A DNA stretch of 64,000 nt, taken from the NCBI GenBank assembly GCA_944739405.2, contig OX123187.2:42264394-42328393 (forward strand), written 5' to 3'. The notes beneath the pieces were generated by a model that saw only the letters and a program-made list of their open reading frames with translations, did not search any database and was not told the DNA's origin. Source of the stretch: Euclidia mi. Lineage: Eukaryota; Arthropoda; Insecta; Lepidoptera; Erebidae. Within the stretch, counting starts at the first letter, position 1, and each line of letters starts with the position of its first letter. The position numbers and the translations under genes are program-made. Shown here piece after piece: positions 57,101-63,349 of the stretch.

Positions 57101-59692
57101 ACAGACAAGGAACGCATTTAAGGGCTGGAAAAGAGTGGAAAGTCACGATAACCCTTGTATCGGGCGGGCTGCCTATTTTACTTCAGGCATATAAGGTAAC
57201 GATCCTAGGCACAGACAGTTGTTTTTTTGACGAGGTAATCACGTCACAACTATGGTGACGTCAAAAAACAACTGTCTGTGACAACGGGACTGAGATCTGC
57301 AACCTCTAGCTGGACCCAGGTAGAGTACCTTGCACTGAATTAGGGTTATCGCGTGGAGAATCATGTTTGGGACCGTATAAAGCGCATAATTATGGGAACA
57401 TAAGATACCATAGGAGGCAAATGAGTTCAAGCAGGAGATGATCTGCATGAAGATGAACTTGGACGATGGATGTAGACCTGAAAGCGCCCCGACAATGACA
57501 CAAATATGACAAATAAGGCGATTTATGTACAAACGTAACACCCTTGAATAACACTAGATGAGCCCACGGTTACACCCGCGTTATTTAGGGCTAGTTTAGT
57601 TTAGTTTAGTTGGTCGTGGGTTTTCCGCACTTAGGCACTTATTGGGCCATTGTGCGTAAGTGGCGACTTGATTGACGCCGACTACTCATACCACCTTAGC
57701 TCCTTCCTGAAAGCCCTTAGTTGGGTGATGTCGTTCAAAGCCTCACACATGGTTCTGGGGTTGTTCAGCAGCCTTGCCCGTTGATCGCTCACACTTGTGC
57801 AGTGCAGAATGACGTGAGCGGGTGTTTCTTCGGTTTCCATGCAGCCCCTGCACAGTGGGCTGTCCGTAACGCCTATGTTGAATAGGTGCTTGTTGAGTGG
57901 ACAGTGGCCGGTTATTATGCCTGTCAGATGCTTAAGAGTTTTTCTATTAGAATGCAGCAGCTTGTGCGAGAGTCGCTTGTTCAAGCAGGGGATAGCATCT
58001 TTTGTTATTTAGGGCTATGAGTAACATCACGCTGATGTTATATAGCCGTAGGTATAACATGATGATATACACAAAAGTAACTACAAAAGTGACATACAAA
58101 AAGACTTAAGCACATAGTTGGTACTGTACATCAACTAGGAATACGGCATATTAGGAAAAGATGACTTGTTGCAAAATCTAAACTTTGAAATGATCTTCTG
58201 GAACCAATGCGACAAGAAACACCAGAGGCAGCCTTGTTAAACCCTTATTTACCGTGTAGAGATCTGAAGCTTGGCGAAACTGAGAGAGAGAACTCATAGG
58301 AGGCGATTGTGCAAAATCCGTAGTCAAAAGTCTTCGCGAAAGTACTGGGAAACACTCATCTGACAAAAATGACTACCTTGAGTAGAGATACCATAGATGC
58401 TTGCTGTTTAATACTTCTGCGAATATCTGTATGCTGCGCATGCACCGACGCCTCGACCACTAGCCACCCGGACCCCTACTTACTTTTTCCCAGACGTAGC
58501 TGTCGAGGAAATCAGTGCGCCTCTCAGGTAGCTTAGTAAAGGCTCCCGGGGAAGACGGTCTAGCCGCCTGGCTTTTGTGGACTACGAGGAGCCTTTGATT
58601 CCATCGAAACTTTATTTTTATATAGCCTTACGCCTGTATCCCGTAAGGGTTAGACGGAGCTGTGTAGTATTGAACCATCATTTCGCCAGGTTATGTATTT
58701 TAGGTCCCACGTAAGAAGGGGCGGGCCTATTGCCGTTACGCTGGATCATGAAGCGTTTCACAGAATACATCTACCTTCTAATTTTCAAATGGGAATAAAG
58801 TGGTTGAGACATATGGACGGACAGACAGACATAGCGAATTTGTAAGGGTTCTGTTTTTTGCCATTTTGGCCACGGAACCCCAAATAGGGGGGCGCCAAAT
58901 GAATGGCTCGCCCGGGGCGCCTGGATGGCTAAGGCCGGCCCTGATGTGGGGTATCATTGGATAGGTTTAAAAAAAATATTATTAGCTTGCTCAAATCATT
59001 TTTCGATCAAGTGATTGGTTTGTCAAATATCAAGCTTTGAAGTGAAAAAAAAATTTATACTCAAGTGGCCACCCCCTCTGCCGGCTAAACTATTAATTTG
59101 GAAGAGGTGAAAAAAATTAATGTAGTACATATAACGAATTTTAGAGGAAAACTATCACGGCTAAGTAGACATCACTAGTTTACGAGTAATCGTCGTTTAA
59201 CTTATAAATACCTATTTCTGTGAGTTTACATTGGGAGCGCTGGCTTAATCTTAAAGATATACGTACTTTGGTGTGTAATGTACTACGGGGTACAATGTGG
59301 GCCCGTTTTTAGTCCCATGTGAAACAGAAGTTATTATCAATAATGGCCATTATGGGCAACTACGGAACCCTACATTGCGCGTGGCCCGACCCGCACTTGA
59401 CCGGTTGTTTTTTCAACGCTTTTCTTCAGATCAGAATCTATCCAATTTTATAACATTTTCGTTTAAATTTCCTTGTATTTAATTCCAGTACAATCTGCAC
59501 GCGGGTGAGATGCGTGGTTGGCTGACGTTCAAACGCGAACGATCGGCTCGTCTGGCCCGGGAGGAACGCCAGCGCAAGTCTGCCGTCCTCATACAGTCCT
59601 GGTGGCGAGGCGTCATGGTGCGCAAGGCTATGGGACAGTTCAAGTATCTACGTCAGAACAAGAAGCAACCCGCTAAAGGCAAAAAGAAATAG
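24131..59692 (+). CDS. DRC9: Dynein regulatory complex protein 9 (IQ domain-containing G), seven exons
   Basis: Joining 24131-24191, 25762-25846, 27667-27813, 28075-28180, 39669-39839, 41531-41662 and 59489-59692 gives one open frame of 301 residues with matching phases and GT/AG at every junction. Residues 30-230 are charged and helix-rich, as in a coiled coil. 'VVYWRKRYDIDT' in exon 6 and the IQ motif at 269-279 (IQSWWRGVMVR), then GQFK and a lysine tail, match the end of IQCG/DRC9. DRC9 is a subunit of the nexin-dynein regulatory complex of motile axonemes, where its IQ motif is thought to bind calmodulin; in moths the main site would be sperm flagella. The product is shorter than the vertebrate form (about 440 residues), so an N-terminal exon may be missing. 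An alternative is another IQ-bearing N-DRC subunit (DRC10/IQCD). The family call is from memory, not a search. Confidence 0.8.
24442..24674 (-). mobile_element. Short Helitron-like element in DRC9 intron 1
   Basis: On the minus strand it starts TCTACACTATAATATTATAA and ends with the hairpin-prone 'acgcgggtaaaaccgcgggaaaaggCTAG' (in part) next to T. These ends match widespread lepidopteran Helitron-like elements. Confidence 0.65.
24819..25034 (-). mobile_element. Helitron-like fragment in DRC9 intron 1
   Basis: Inverse of the opening seen at 2937 and 51261: (gttt)n, 'gaacgcgctaatctcagg', 'aaggctataggctata'. It ends in 'cgggtgtaagtgctggcatcc', but the CTAG is lost. A related piece is at 57554-58080. 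Confidence 0.65.
25085..25205 (-). repeat. Decayed TCTTAATATATAAAA-family fragment
   Basis: Contains 'atgcagctac...cccgatcccgat' and 'tgagttgtctgtcagtcagtcag', degenerate matches to the element at 8913-9118. Confidence 0.35.
25475..25540 (+). repeat. Retroelement 3' tail ('ccagcagtggact...ggctgatgatgatg')
   Basis: The 'agcagtggactgtagcaggctgatgatgatga' string matches the 3' ends seen at 30150-30185 and 55885-55920. These are lepidopteran retroelement tails rich in (gat)n. Confidence 0.55.
25762..25846 (+). CDS. DRC9: DRC9 exon 2
   Basis: The acceptor is ttgcag and the donor gtaagt. The exon enters in phase 1 and leaves in phase 2. It encodes a hydrophilic segment, 'GSSELRLLDWRPTNKIEKL', leading into 'KLVQDR', the start of the coiled-coil region. 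Confidence 0.8.
25847..27666. other. DRC9 intron 2, no mobile element recognised
   Basis: AT-rich. A small inverted repeat (agagtac...gtactct, about 26946-26966) lies in it, as does a cysteine-containing frame at 26430-26666 with no recognisable domain. I see no supported gene here. Confidence 0.5.
27667..27813 (+). CDS. DRC9: DRC9 exon 3
   Basis: The acceptor is ttacag and the donor gtgagt, phase 2 to phase 2. It encodes 'DTVKEIIRKTLIELVETGQW', close in pattern to the conserved helical segment of IQCG (a K-E-T-L-x-E-L run). A helix with heptad-like hydrophobic spacing follows. Confidence 0.85.
28075..28180 (+). CDS. DRC9: DRC9 exon 4
   Basis: The acceptor is ttacag and the exon ends in phase 0 at AGT before gtgcgt, a weaker donor. 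This donor was chosen because exon 5 needs phase 0. Without splicing the frame ends four codons later (VREL then stop). It encodes a coiled-coil-like charged helix 'ILQELDFKRNQWAAELRDAD'. Confidence 0.8.
28650..29725 (+). repeat. Tandem repeat, 421-bp period, with perfect hairpin
   Basis: The string aagtaaacataatgtatg starts at 28861, 29282 and 29703, an exact 421-bp period. Two full units are nearly identical. An older variant unit precedes them (about 28650-28860), about 73 bp shorter between matching points. Each full unit holds a 17-bp perfect inverted repeat with a 4-base loop (29000-29037 and 29421-29458). Confidence 0.9.
29735..29924 (+). mobile_element. Helitron-like fragment, TCTTAATATATAAAA family, 5' end lost
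   Basis: The same body as 8913-9118 in the other orientation (gactgacagac...ggcatgtatgttccttggggctgtaggggtgca), ending 'ctacctCTAG' next to T. The starting TC end is missing. Confidence 0.5.
30090..30185 (+). repeat. Retroelement 3' tail
   Basis: 'cccgtttggccagcgtggtatagtaggcc' and 'aggcctagtccagcagtggactgttaaaggctgatgatg' match the copy at 55825-55915 closely. Confidence 0.6.
30811..31713 (-). mobile_element. R1-clade LINE 3' fragment with poly(A) and target duplication
   Basis: Read on the minus strand, a 5'-truncated LINE end encodes 'LTFRLTQILTGHGCFGRYLW' then a CCHC-type knuckle (C-H-H-C...H...C) in 'GCHHCGSSRDPVEDTALHTLAECPAW' (written in part) and 'ASFCEAVMLSKEAAERERE', the usual C-terminus of R1-clade elements. 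It ends in a poly(A) tract (T run at 30811-30829). The flanks carry acgtaactatgcct at 30797-30810 and 31714-31727, a 14-bp duplication. The good match of the duplications suggests a recent insertion. Confidence 0.85.
31248..31713 (-). pseudogene. R1-like LINE ORF2 C-terminus
   Basis: The frame is open from the truncation point at 31713 to 31248. It covers the region after the RT domain, with the cysteine-histidine knuckle (CHHC...HTLAEC) and an arginine-rich tail. There are no RT catalytic motifs, so it is inactive on its own. The 41 bases beyond the element's edge on the same frame belong to flanking DNA. Confidence 0.8.
33069..33303 (-). repeat. Two-module composite SINE, truncated
   Basis: Module 1 (33069-33162) is the tRNA-headed SINE with B box GGTTCGATTCC. 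Module 2 (33163-33303) continues with 'gtatagggtttgatgtcgag', 'gtcgcctcttacgacacccacgg' and 'gtcaaccacacggcc'. The same two modules are joined at the same point at 48526-48917. Confidence 0.75.
33952..34038. mobile_element. 87-bp piggyBac-like hairpin MITE
   Basis: TTAA flanks both sides, followed by inverted ends CCCCTCGTATGCCGGAA and (from the right) CCTCTTGTATGCCGGAA. The centre holds a second inverted pair, agacacaat...attgtgtct. TTAA targets and ends starting with C-runs fit piggyBac-type elements. At this length it could fold as a single extended hairpin. Confidence 0.65.
34543..34790 (+). repeat. SINE with tRNA-like head, second family
   Basis: An A-box-like TGGCGCAGCGGG near 34553 and a B box GGTTCGATTCC near 34598 are correctly spaced for a pol III promoter. 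The body 'catgaacatggatgtttgtcttggtctgggtg' follows, then an ATG-repeat region and 'cttgggactagatggtgatgtgtg'. The tRNA-like head is followed at once by non-tRNA body, so it is a SINE. Confidence 0.75.
35600..37160 (+). pseudogene. RTE-like LINE, decayed endonuclease and RT start
   Basis: Frame-broken plus-strand remnant. Near 35865-36040 the text reads 'GWRRFPGQEEQFVEVGSVST', 'VLKLTNR'-like and 'KVCAPNSTHPD', recalling the APE endonuclease of RTE elements (K-x-V-Q-V-Y-A-P-T). From 36618 a 178-residue frame holds 'MRKLTQRNLQRSYTRDIEAA' and then 'EVRGALKNNKAPSDDG', the start of the RT domain. The RT catalytic core is not present. Several stops and shifts separate the parts. A palindromic segment (36019-36072) interrupts the endonuclease region. 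Confidence 0.65.
37285..38269 (-). repeat. Left arm of 985-bp inverted repeat (Penelope-like element)
   Basis: The inverse of 38514-39498 with constant coordinate sum (76783) at both ends, so there is no net length difference between the arms. Visible differences are very few (for example NYKEHL here against NYKKHL in the other arm). Confidence 0.9.
37456..38513 (-). pseudogene. Penelope-like element: RT C-terminus and GIY-YIG endonuclease, longer copy
   Basis: Read on the minus strand, the frame runs from the junction at 38513. 'LTRINSIHPKIKFELEIEQN' and 'INFLDLTIKREG' are typical of the last part of Penelope-type reverse transcriptases, followed by 'YRKPTYTDSTIPASSCHPSQHK'-like text (in part). 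A linker then leads to a GIY-YIG domain: GIYCLTCDQC...KYIGQTGRSF...EH. The family's usual arginine before 'KEH' reads asparagine (ELNYKEH). An 18-bp unit encoding SSNGGR is doubled near the end. The RT palm is missing, so this is a 5'-truncated copy. Confidence 0.8.
38514..39327 (+). pseudogene. Penelope-like element: shorter inverted copy with GIY-YIG domain
   Basis: The plus-strand copy starts abruptly inside the linker (RLLNVPLNVESYN) at the junction and continues through the whole GIY-YIG domain to the stop near 39325. The protein is identical to the opposite arm except K for E in the NYKKHL motif. The two copies lie head to head (5' ends together), separated by the 244 bases present only in the longer copy. 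Confidence 0.85.
38514..39498 (+). repeat. Right arm of 985-bp inverted repeat
   Basis: Partner of 37285-38269. The arm ends at 'ccattaggtt', and its other end lies at 'tagattattaaatg'. The spacer is 38270-38513. Confidence 0.9.
39669..39839 (+). CDS. DRC9: DRC9 exon 5, flanked tightly by transposons
   Basis: 57 codons in phase 0, encoding 'LLNANTRLCYAEKWLFARFE' and later 'HRVHAELLRAYELQIK', coiled-coil-like and G/C-rich compared with its surroundings. The acceptor is gtgtgttgcag, of which gtgtgttg is the duplicated hAT target. The donor is AAA followed by gtaatatg. A hAT element ends 11 bp before the exon and a SINE begins about 8 bp after it. Confidence 0.85.
39848..40109 (-). repeat. tRNA-headed SINE immediately after DRC9 exon 5
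   Basis: Full-length minus-strand copy: T-run tail at 39848-39858, body 'gactcacgcctgtatccccgaagg', B box GGTTCGATTCC near 40050, and head end 'gaggcagtc' at 40109. aaagtaatat stands before it (39837-39846) and twice after it (40112-40121 and, with a G, 40130-40140), so the target duplication covers the exon 5 donor. Confidence 0.9.
40110..41530. other. Remainder of DRC9 intron 5, nothing recognised
   Basis: AT-rich with no repeat end or supported ORF. The 105-residue hydrophobic frame at 41012-41329 has no recognisable domain and is probably chance. Confidence 0.45.
41531..41662 (+). CDS. DRC9: DRC9 exon 6
   Basis: The acceptor is ttctag and the donor gtgagt; 44 codons in phase 0. It contains 'EREDAVVYWRKRYDIDTAVI', matching the conserved W-x-x-K/R-(F/Y)-D-x-D-T pattern of IQCG, then a helix 'QAKCEELRIASDKRTELQEL'. 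Confidence 0.9.
42760..44640 (+). pseudogene. Jockey-like LINE, 5'-truncated with several frame breaks
   Basis: It starts in 'WKLAKVVSIHKGQED...NYRPISLLST', continues with 'DFSKAFDKVPH', a broken region around 43130-43290, then 'MYADDLKISKEIKHPDDE'. After a frame change comes the thumb and C-terminal region ('LGFVVRNGKAF', 'SQIWRPHFAVHALRLERVQK', ending near 44070). The 3' UTR ends in (aaat)n at about 44625-44645. At least one stop and two shifts disable it. It lies in DRC9 intron 6 in the same direction as the gene. Confidence 0.8.
44646..45360. other. DRC9 intron 6 DNA, nothing recognised
   Basis: AT-rich with no supported gene or repeat end. Confidence 0.4.
45365..46058. mobile_element. 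TA-flanked TIR element (mariner-like MITE)
   Basis: The inverted ends are CGCCGTCCCCGGAGAATAAA at the left and the same from the right (46058 backward), continuing into ATGATAACT. TA stands on both sides (45363-45364, 46059-46060). The inner part of the end (GAGAATAAAATGATAA) occurs again inside, inverted near 45661 and direct near 45806. No coding region. Confidence 0.75.
46060..48525. other. DRC9 intron 6 DNA, mostly unassigned
   Basis: No supported ORF or repeat end. One notable spot: a long pyrimidine run (about 48003-48055) ending in ctacag at 48058, treated separately as a possible cryptic exon. Confidence 0.4.
48526..48917 (-). repeat. Two-module composite SINE, near full length
   Basis: An (acat)n tail at 48504-48525, the tRNA-headed SINE body and head (48526-48773), then the 'gtcgcctcttacgacacccacgg' module (48774-48917). 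The same joint occurs at 33162/33163. Confidence 0.8.
48960..49230 (-). pseudogene. R2-like (RLE) LINE 3' fragment
   Basis: Minus-strand text at 49117-49222 encodes the same C-terminal peptide as the 445-residue ORF ('RISIAIQRGNAASLLGTL...DAEAFYDA'). The AT-rich 3' UTR follows towards 48960. Only the last few dozen codons remain. Confidence 0.75.
49487..50951. mobile_element. hAT-type non-autonomous element
   Basis: The ends are CAGTGGCGGCTCGT and, from the right, CAGAGGCGGCTCGT. An exact 8-bp duplication gttgctta lies at 49479-49486 and 50952-50959. No transposase. It contains an RTE-like LINE fragment. Confidence 0.85.
50130..50660 (+). pseudogene. RTE-like LINE 3' fragment, itself interrupted
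   Basis: The coding pattern 'GNVGRGRPRQTYADQIGDVL' and 'STHNRRACMMRLM' is cut near 50314. It resumes near 50570 with 'NVEEAKEVCLNRSMWCSIVS' and 'AYPNGRQA' then stop, followed by a (gata)n tail. The interrupting block (about 50315-50569) is G/C-rich with repeated 'cggcgga' and 'ccgatcc' words and is flanked by TAATG on both sides. Confidence 0.75.
51261..52640 (+). mobile_element. Helitron-like element copy 2 with inverted repeat arrays
   Basis: It opens TCTATACTAATGTAATAAAG and repeats the first 450 bases of the element at 2937 closely. It then has about four array units with AAGATGGCGG in the plus direction (51715-52150), followed by about five 99-bp units in the minus direction (52165-52620, 'ccgccatcttggattcccaaa'). 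No CTAG terminus was found, so the right boundary is approximate. Confidence 0.65.
52165..52620 (-). repeat. 99-bp tandem repeats, open in several frames
   Basis: Units of 99 bp (33 codons), so every frame that lacks a stop in one unit stays open through all. This gives 117- to 191-residue frames on the minus strand and 125 on the plus. The unit contains CAAGATGGCGGA on the minus strand. The frames are consequences of the period, not evidence for a protein. Confidence 0.85.
53266..54539. other. DRC9 intron 6 DNA, one decayed Helitron-like piece
   Basis: Around 53800-53900 'gcccgcagctacgcccacac' and 'atctcgtgggaatttcgg' match the 8913-9118 family in degraded form. Nothing else was recognised. 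Confidence 0.4.
54540..55100 (+). pseudogene. Decayed LINE C-terminal region
   Basis: Frame-broken text recalls RTE-type ORF2 ends (a region around 54830-54960 reading RRGPRKRW-like after an LRW-like start). No RT motifs. The call is weak because of decay. Confidence 0.4.
55825..55925 (+). repeat. Retroelement 3' tail
   Basis: 'acccgtttggccagcgtgatatagtaggcc...aggccttgtccagcagtggact' ending in (gatgata)n, close to the copy at 30090-30185. Confidence 0.6.
55930..56055 (-). repeat. SINE fragment related to 335-515
   Basis: 'cgggactgaaagctttacgtgccctccgaagcac' matches the block at 355-392 (accgacggcttaacgtgctctccgaggcac). The same order continues into a tRNA-like region. Confidence 0.45.
57554..58080 (-). 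mobile_element. Helitron-like fragment split by a LINE
   Basis: A CTAG end at 57554, then 'acggttacacccgcgttatttagggcta', resuming after the LINE with 'tgagtaacatcacgctgatgttatatagccgtaggtata'. It matches the order seen at 24819-24900. The opposite end is decayed. Confidence 0.55.
57594..58003 (-). mobile_element. LINE 3' fragment with 14-bp target duplication
   Basis: The minus strand encodes 'KHLTGIITGHCPLNKHLFNI' then a cysteine-histidine cluster (CRGCMETEETPAHVILHC), the region after RNase H in I/R1-group LINEs. It ends with a (aacta)n-type tail at 57594-57612. The flanks are gttatttagggcta at 57580-57593 and 58004-58017. Confidence 0.85.
58611..58742 (-). repeat. SINE 3' fragment
   Basis: 'cgcctgtatcccgtaagggttagacggagctgtg' to 'ggcgggcctattgccgttac', diverged from the other copies, with the head missing. 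Confidence 0.65.
59489..59692 (+). CDS. DRC9: DRC9 exon 7 (IQ motif and stop)
   Basis: The acceptor is attccag; 67 codons and TAG in phase 0. It contains a basic helix, then IQSWWRGVMVR (IQ motif, I269 Q270 R274 G275 R279), GQFK and a lysine-rich end. The IQ position close to the C-terminus fits IQCG. An AATAAA-type signal (taaataaatcc) lies about 10 bases past the stop. The preceding intron is about 17.8 kb; no extra exon is needed to keep the phase. Confidence 0.9.
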   Translation, partial: YNLHAGEMRGWLTFKRERSARLAREERQRKSAVLIQSWWRGVMVRKAMGQFKYLRQNKKQPAKGKKK

Positions 59693-59699
59693 AGACATA

Positions 59700-59712
59700 T
59701 TTAAATAAATCC
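59700..59712 (+). terminator. Poly(A) signal of DRC9
   Basis: AATAAA within 'tttaaataaatcc', about 10 bases after the TAG. It is close to the stop but plausible for a short 3' UTR. Confidence 0.55.
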
Positions 59713-59889
59713 ATGTGTCATTTACGGTGTACTAATTATTTGCAATCCCTCGTACTCCATGCTTTTATAGAAATAATAATTTCATTTGTCCCTGGATATT
59801 CAATTATTTAACATCCCTTAACTACTTCATATTGAAGAAAACCCTGAAAAAAGAAATACTACTCAAGTTACTGAATCGAAAAAACAGCA

Positions 59890-61020
59890 GATGACATGTA
59901 CTTATCTCATATTGATCCACCTTTCATCTGCTGCTTCTTGCTTTCACTGCGTTATCGTAGCAGCGGGTTCCCCGTTCATCGCGGTTAGCATGCTTTGTTG
60001 CAATCCCTTCGCGATTTGTTTACATGCTGGCGGGCCTCATAATTTCTTTCGCTTCATCGGGAGACTAACGTAAACACGACACCACCTTCTCACCCTAATG
60101 ACGAGTGATGATCTACCGCGCGACGTTCTCATCACCTCCTGACAGGAGTTCGCCAAACGCTTTAACGCCAGGGATAGCAGTTGAGGTGTGCGTGCTGACT
60201 TTCCCTCTCACGCTGAAACCATGGTTTGTACCAATAGCCGAAACGAAATGGCATCGACCAAATTCCACGACCACGTTGCAACCCTGCTTTAGCCTTACAA
60301 TACGGAGGGTATTGAGCCTTACAATACCCTCCGCCTCAGTGTGCATCGCCATGTCTTGAAAAATCTCGCGGCATTCAACGCAGTGTCCGCAGTAATCAGT
60401 AATGTAGGCCGGAAGGTATTTAATTACTCCGTGCCGTCATTCCAGCCTTTCTTTCAAAATGCGATTTACCACCAGGATGGTGGCGCACTAGACGCCTGTT
60501 TCTCGCCCTGCTACGCAGTTACCCAATGACAGGAAGTAAGTAACGCCAGGAACCTGGCAAAGGATCCCAGGGCGGTAATCGCGCAAGAAGACTAATTAAC
60601 CTGAAGGCCATGCGAAGTAGAAGTAATGATGTGGGTCGTCAGGACAAATGACTCCACTAGTGCCTTATACAAGACAATGGACTCAATCCCTTCGTAGAGC
60701 ATGGCCCCTTTGTAGAGCATCTGAAAGAAGGCACCCGATCGCCTATATGAGTCTGGGATGGCAGCTGTTCCTATCAGTCGGGCAGCCAAACGTTTAAAAT
60801 GCTCTATAAAGTTCCATCGGCTGTTGATGCGCATGATCCCCATATCCCAAATTCTTTACATACGATATCAATGATATGGGCATCTGGCTGGTTCCCGTTC
60901 CACAGCCCATGGAATGAAGTGGCCTTGGATTTGAAGAGGGACAACAACCTCCAACACGTAGAAATGAGCCTTTCCGTGACCCAATTTTATTCCTCAACTT
61001 TACCCGCACAGTGAGAGGTC
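59890..61020. other. Unassigned block richer in G+C than its surroundings
   Basis: Composition is near 50% G+C against about 35% nearby, and overlapping short frames occur on both strands. No motif was recognised. It could be decayed transposon coding sequence. A short 20-base string (agccttacaataccctccg-like) occurs twice in opposite sense near 60292-60330. Confidence 0.35.
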
Positions 61021-61239
61021 CAGTTGGCCGACTACGCCCCTAATAAGTAGCAGATTTGATAAAAGACAAAAGATATTTTAATGTTTCTCGGAATAAAATC
61101 TTCCCTCACAAGGTTCAAGCCCCCTTAAAACCTGAATTACCTTAAAAAAAAAAATGTGGATCCGCCACAGCGCCCACAGCTTCATCCGTGTGGAAGTCAG
61201 TAGTCAATCTACACTAAGATCGCGCGCGTCGTAAAATAA

Positions 61240-61445
61240 ACAAACACACGTTTTATATATAATTTTAAATTTACCCGTTTTGGCTGATCACGTGGGAATT
61301 TCGGGAAATCCCTTCTTAGTGCACCCCTACGGTCCCCAAGGAACATACATGCAAAATTTCAGCTTCCTGTGCCCAATAGTTTCGGCTGTAGCGTGTCTGT
61401 CAGTCAGTCAGTAACGCAAGGATTTTATATATTAAGATATTAAGA
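61240..61445 (-). mobile_element. Helitron-like fragment, TCTTAATATATAAAA family
   Basis: 'tgatcacgtgggaatttcggg', 'cacccctacggtccccaagg' and 'ctgtcagtcagtcagtaacgc', then 'ttttatatattaagatatt'. It matches 8913-9118, but the CTAG end is missing. Confidence 0.55.
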
Positions 61446-61689
61446 TATTCTCATAGAATGCCTGCGTAAAGTGCAGTTAACAAAATAATCTCATAGGTTA
61501 CTCGTAAAATGCAATTCTCAAAGTTAATGTAGTCATAATTCATTTAATTAAAAAACACACATCTAATAAAACGTATTTTACATACAAACTTTTAAGCGCC
61601 TTACTGAACAGTTTAATGATCGTGAAAATTCATCGGACAAGATTCTTCGTAAAACGAAACGTAGCGCACATATTTTGACAGAACGCGCT

Positions 61690-61989
61690 GTCAGTTACGT
61701 CAGTTGTCATCGATGTCATGTACTCACGTCTGCGACTCTGCGGTCTGCGTCTGTCAGTCAGCCAGTCGCATGCGTTTGGTTGTTGAGGCAGGTGATGTCG
61801 TGTTTTTTTAATAAGGAAAATAAGTTACCGATGTAGATTTTACAAATAAATGAACTAATGTATAGATCAAACATACGAACAGTTAAAAGAGTGTGGTGAA
61901 ACGGATCGAACTGTGCTACTATAATATCCATATTGAGTTTGCGGTATTTTCAATTCTTGGAAAGTTGGACTGTCATCGGGCAGATTCGG
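61690..61989 (+). promoter_or_regulatory. Possible promoter and first non-coding exon of a downstream gene
   Basis: A CpG-containing stretch with repeated initiator-like TCAGT words (gtcagtcagccagtcg near 61736) is followed by about 230 bases without a long ORF. It ends in 'cagattcg' before a good donor, gtgagt, at 61990. This layout is common for insect 5' UTR exons. No downstream coding exon was found in the window, so it is a guess. Confidence 0.3.
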
Positions 61990-63340
61990 TGAGTAATGCC
62001 TTATTTTTTTATTTGTAAAAGCTTTAGATTACAATACTTGTGTGAAAATTAATGGTACATTACCGTGCAAATGTAAGTGTTTTATTGTTTTTTTGCTGTC
62101 GGAGCAAAACCATATAGATATAAGCGATCGGCGAACAGGCATGGTAATAGCGATTTTGTTCTGTTCGCAAAGATTCTAAACAATAATACACTTTCACTTT
62201 CTATTATTTTGCTCGAGTCATGAGGATGAATATTCACGGTGTCTGTCTTACTTATTATTGCGAATATTCCGTTCTACTTTCTTAGCTTGGTCTACTTCTT
62301 TTTTCTACATTGCAGGTAAGAACAGATAAAACCTGTATATCACCTATACGCCGTAAAGTTAATTTATTGTAATGATATAGTTTCAGATTTAATTATTTTA
62401 GGTAGAGTACAAACTGAATATATTAGGGCACAAAGAATAATCATCACACCAATGTCCTAAAAGAATATAAAAAACTAAATAATAATTTTTACACTAAACA
62501 CCTGGAGACTTGGGCAATGTTTTATTTATCTGGTGTGTTTTAAATCATGATATCCCACAAGTTGCATCATCAAAATGTGTATAGCTGTGATAATAGCAGC
62601 AAAGGATAATTTATTTTACACATTTCCATTAAGCTATATTTGAATATCAACTTTTTAAGAAAACTTATGATGTCATTATATATTCATTAAAAGCCAAGTC
62701 TTGTATTTAATGTATTCTATACATTTCAAAATGTAGCTGACCAAAAGTAATAAACCTTTTAAGTAATATAATAAGGTATATTAAATTGAAACATAAGTGT
62801 ATGGAGTACCTCACAACATTATTTGTGAAAACCACACCTTATGTCGCTTGTAATGGTACTTAATAACAATTGGTTTCTAGTTTGTAAACAATGCTAGGCT
62901 ATTAAATTACACTGGACTATAAAGAAAAGCTGAATATGTAATGACATTCATGTTTGAATGCCTTTACCATGTTGATGAGAACATTGACTTTATCCATAGC
63001 ACTTATAGTTTTGTAATATTTTATGAATCATAGTAAATGTTTTGAAATATTCTCAATTATGCAGATTAGGTAAAAGTTATCACAAATATTAATACCCCTA
63101 TTGACTGAAAAGGTGCATTATATTCAAACAAAATACCATGTAAGTTGGTAACACAGGGGTATTTACAGTAATTATGTTAACAATAATTACAGTAATAACT
63201 TCATCAGCTAAAAAATATGTTTCCCAAGCAACAGGACATTATTATGAACAGTACAATGTAATTAAACAGTTAAACCTGAAGTTCAGCTGAAGGTATTATA
63301 AAGACATGGTAATTAAAAGAGTGCAATGTTTTTGTGAGAG
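61990..63340. other. AT-rich DNA, nothing recognised
   Basis: No ORF, RNA gene or repeat end was supported. It would be intron if the preceding exon call is right. Confidence 0.4.
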
Positions 63341-63349
63341 CGTGTATGT

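Larger units (their letters stand above)
56423..58943. mobile_element. hAT-type element nested in the mariner-like element
   Basis: The ends are CAGTAGCGGCtTTAG and, from the right, CAGGGCCGGCcTTAG, followed by matching 'cgcccggggcgcc' blocks. An exact 8-bp duplication atgtgggg lies at 56415-56422 and 58944-58951. No transposase. It contains the Helitron-like/LINE nest and a SINE piece. Confidence 0.8.
56181..59370. mobile_element. Mariner-like TIR element, split by nested insertions
   Basis: GGGTTCCGTA at 56181 and its inverse TACGGAACCC ending at 59370, with TA on both sides (56179-56180, 59371-59372). Inside the left end lies a short inverted copy (aaggaaccctt) and the 'gtccgtccgtctgtccgtccg' run typical of this lepidopteran family. 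Without the hAT insertion it is about 660 bp. Confidence 0.7.
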
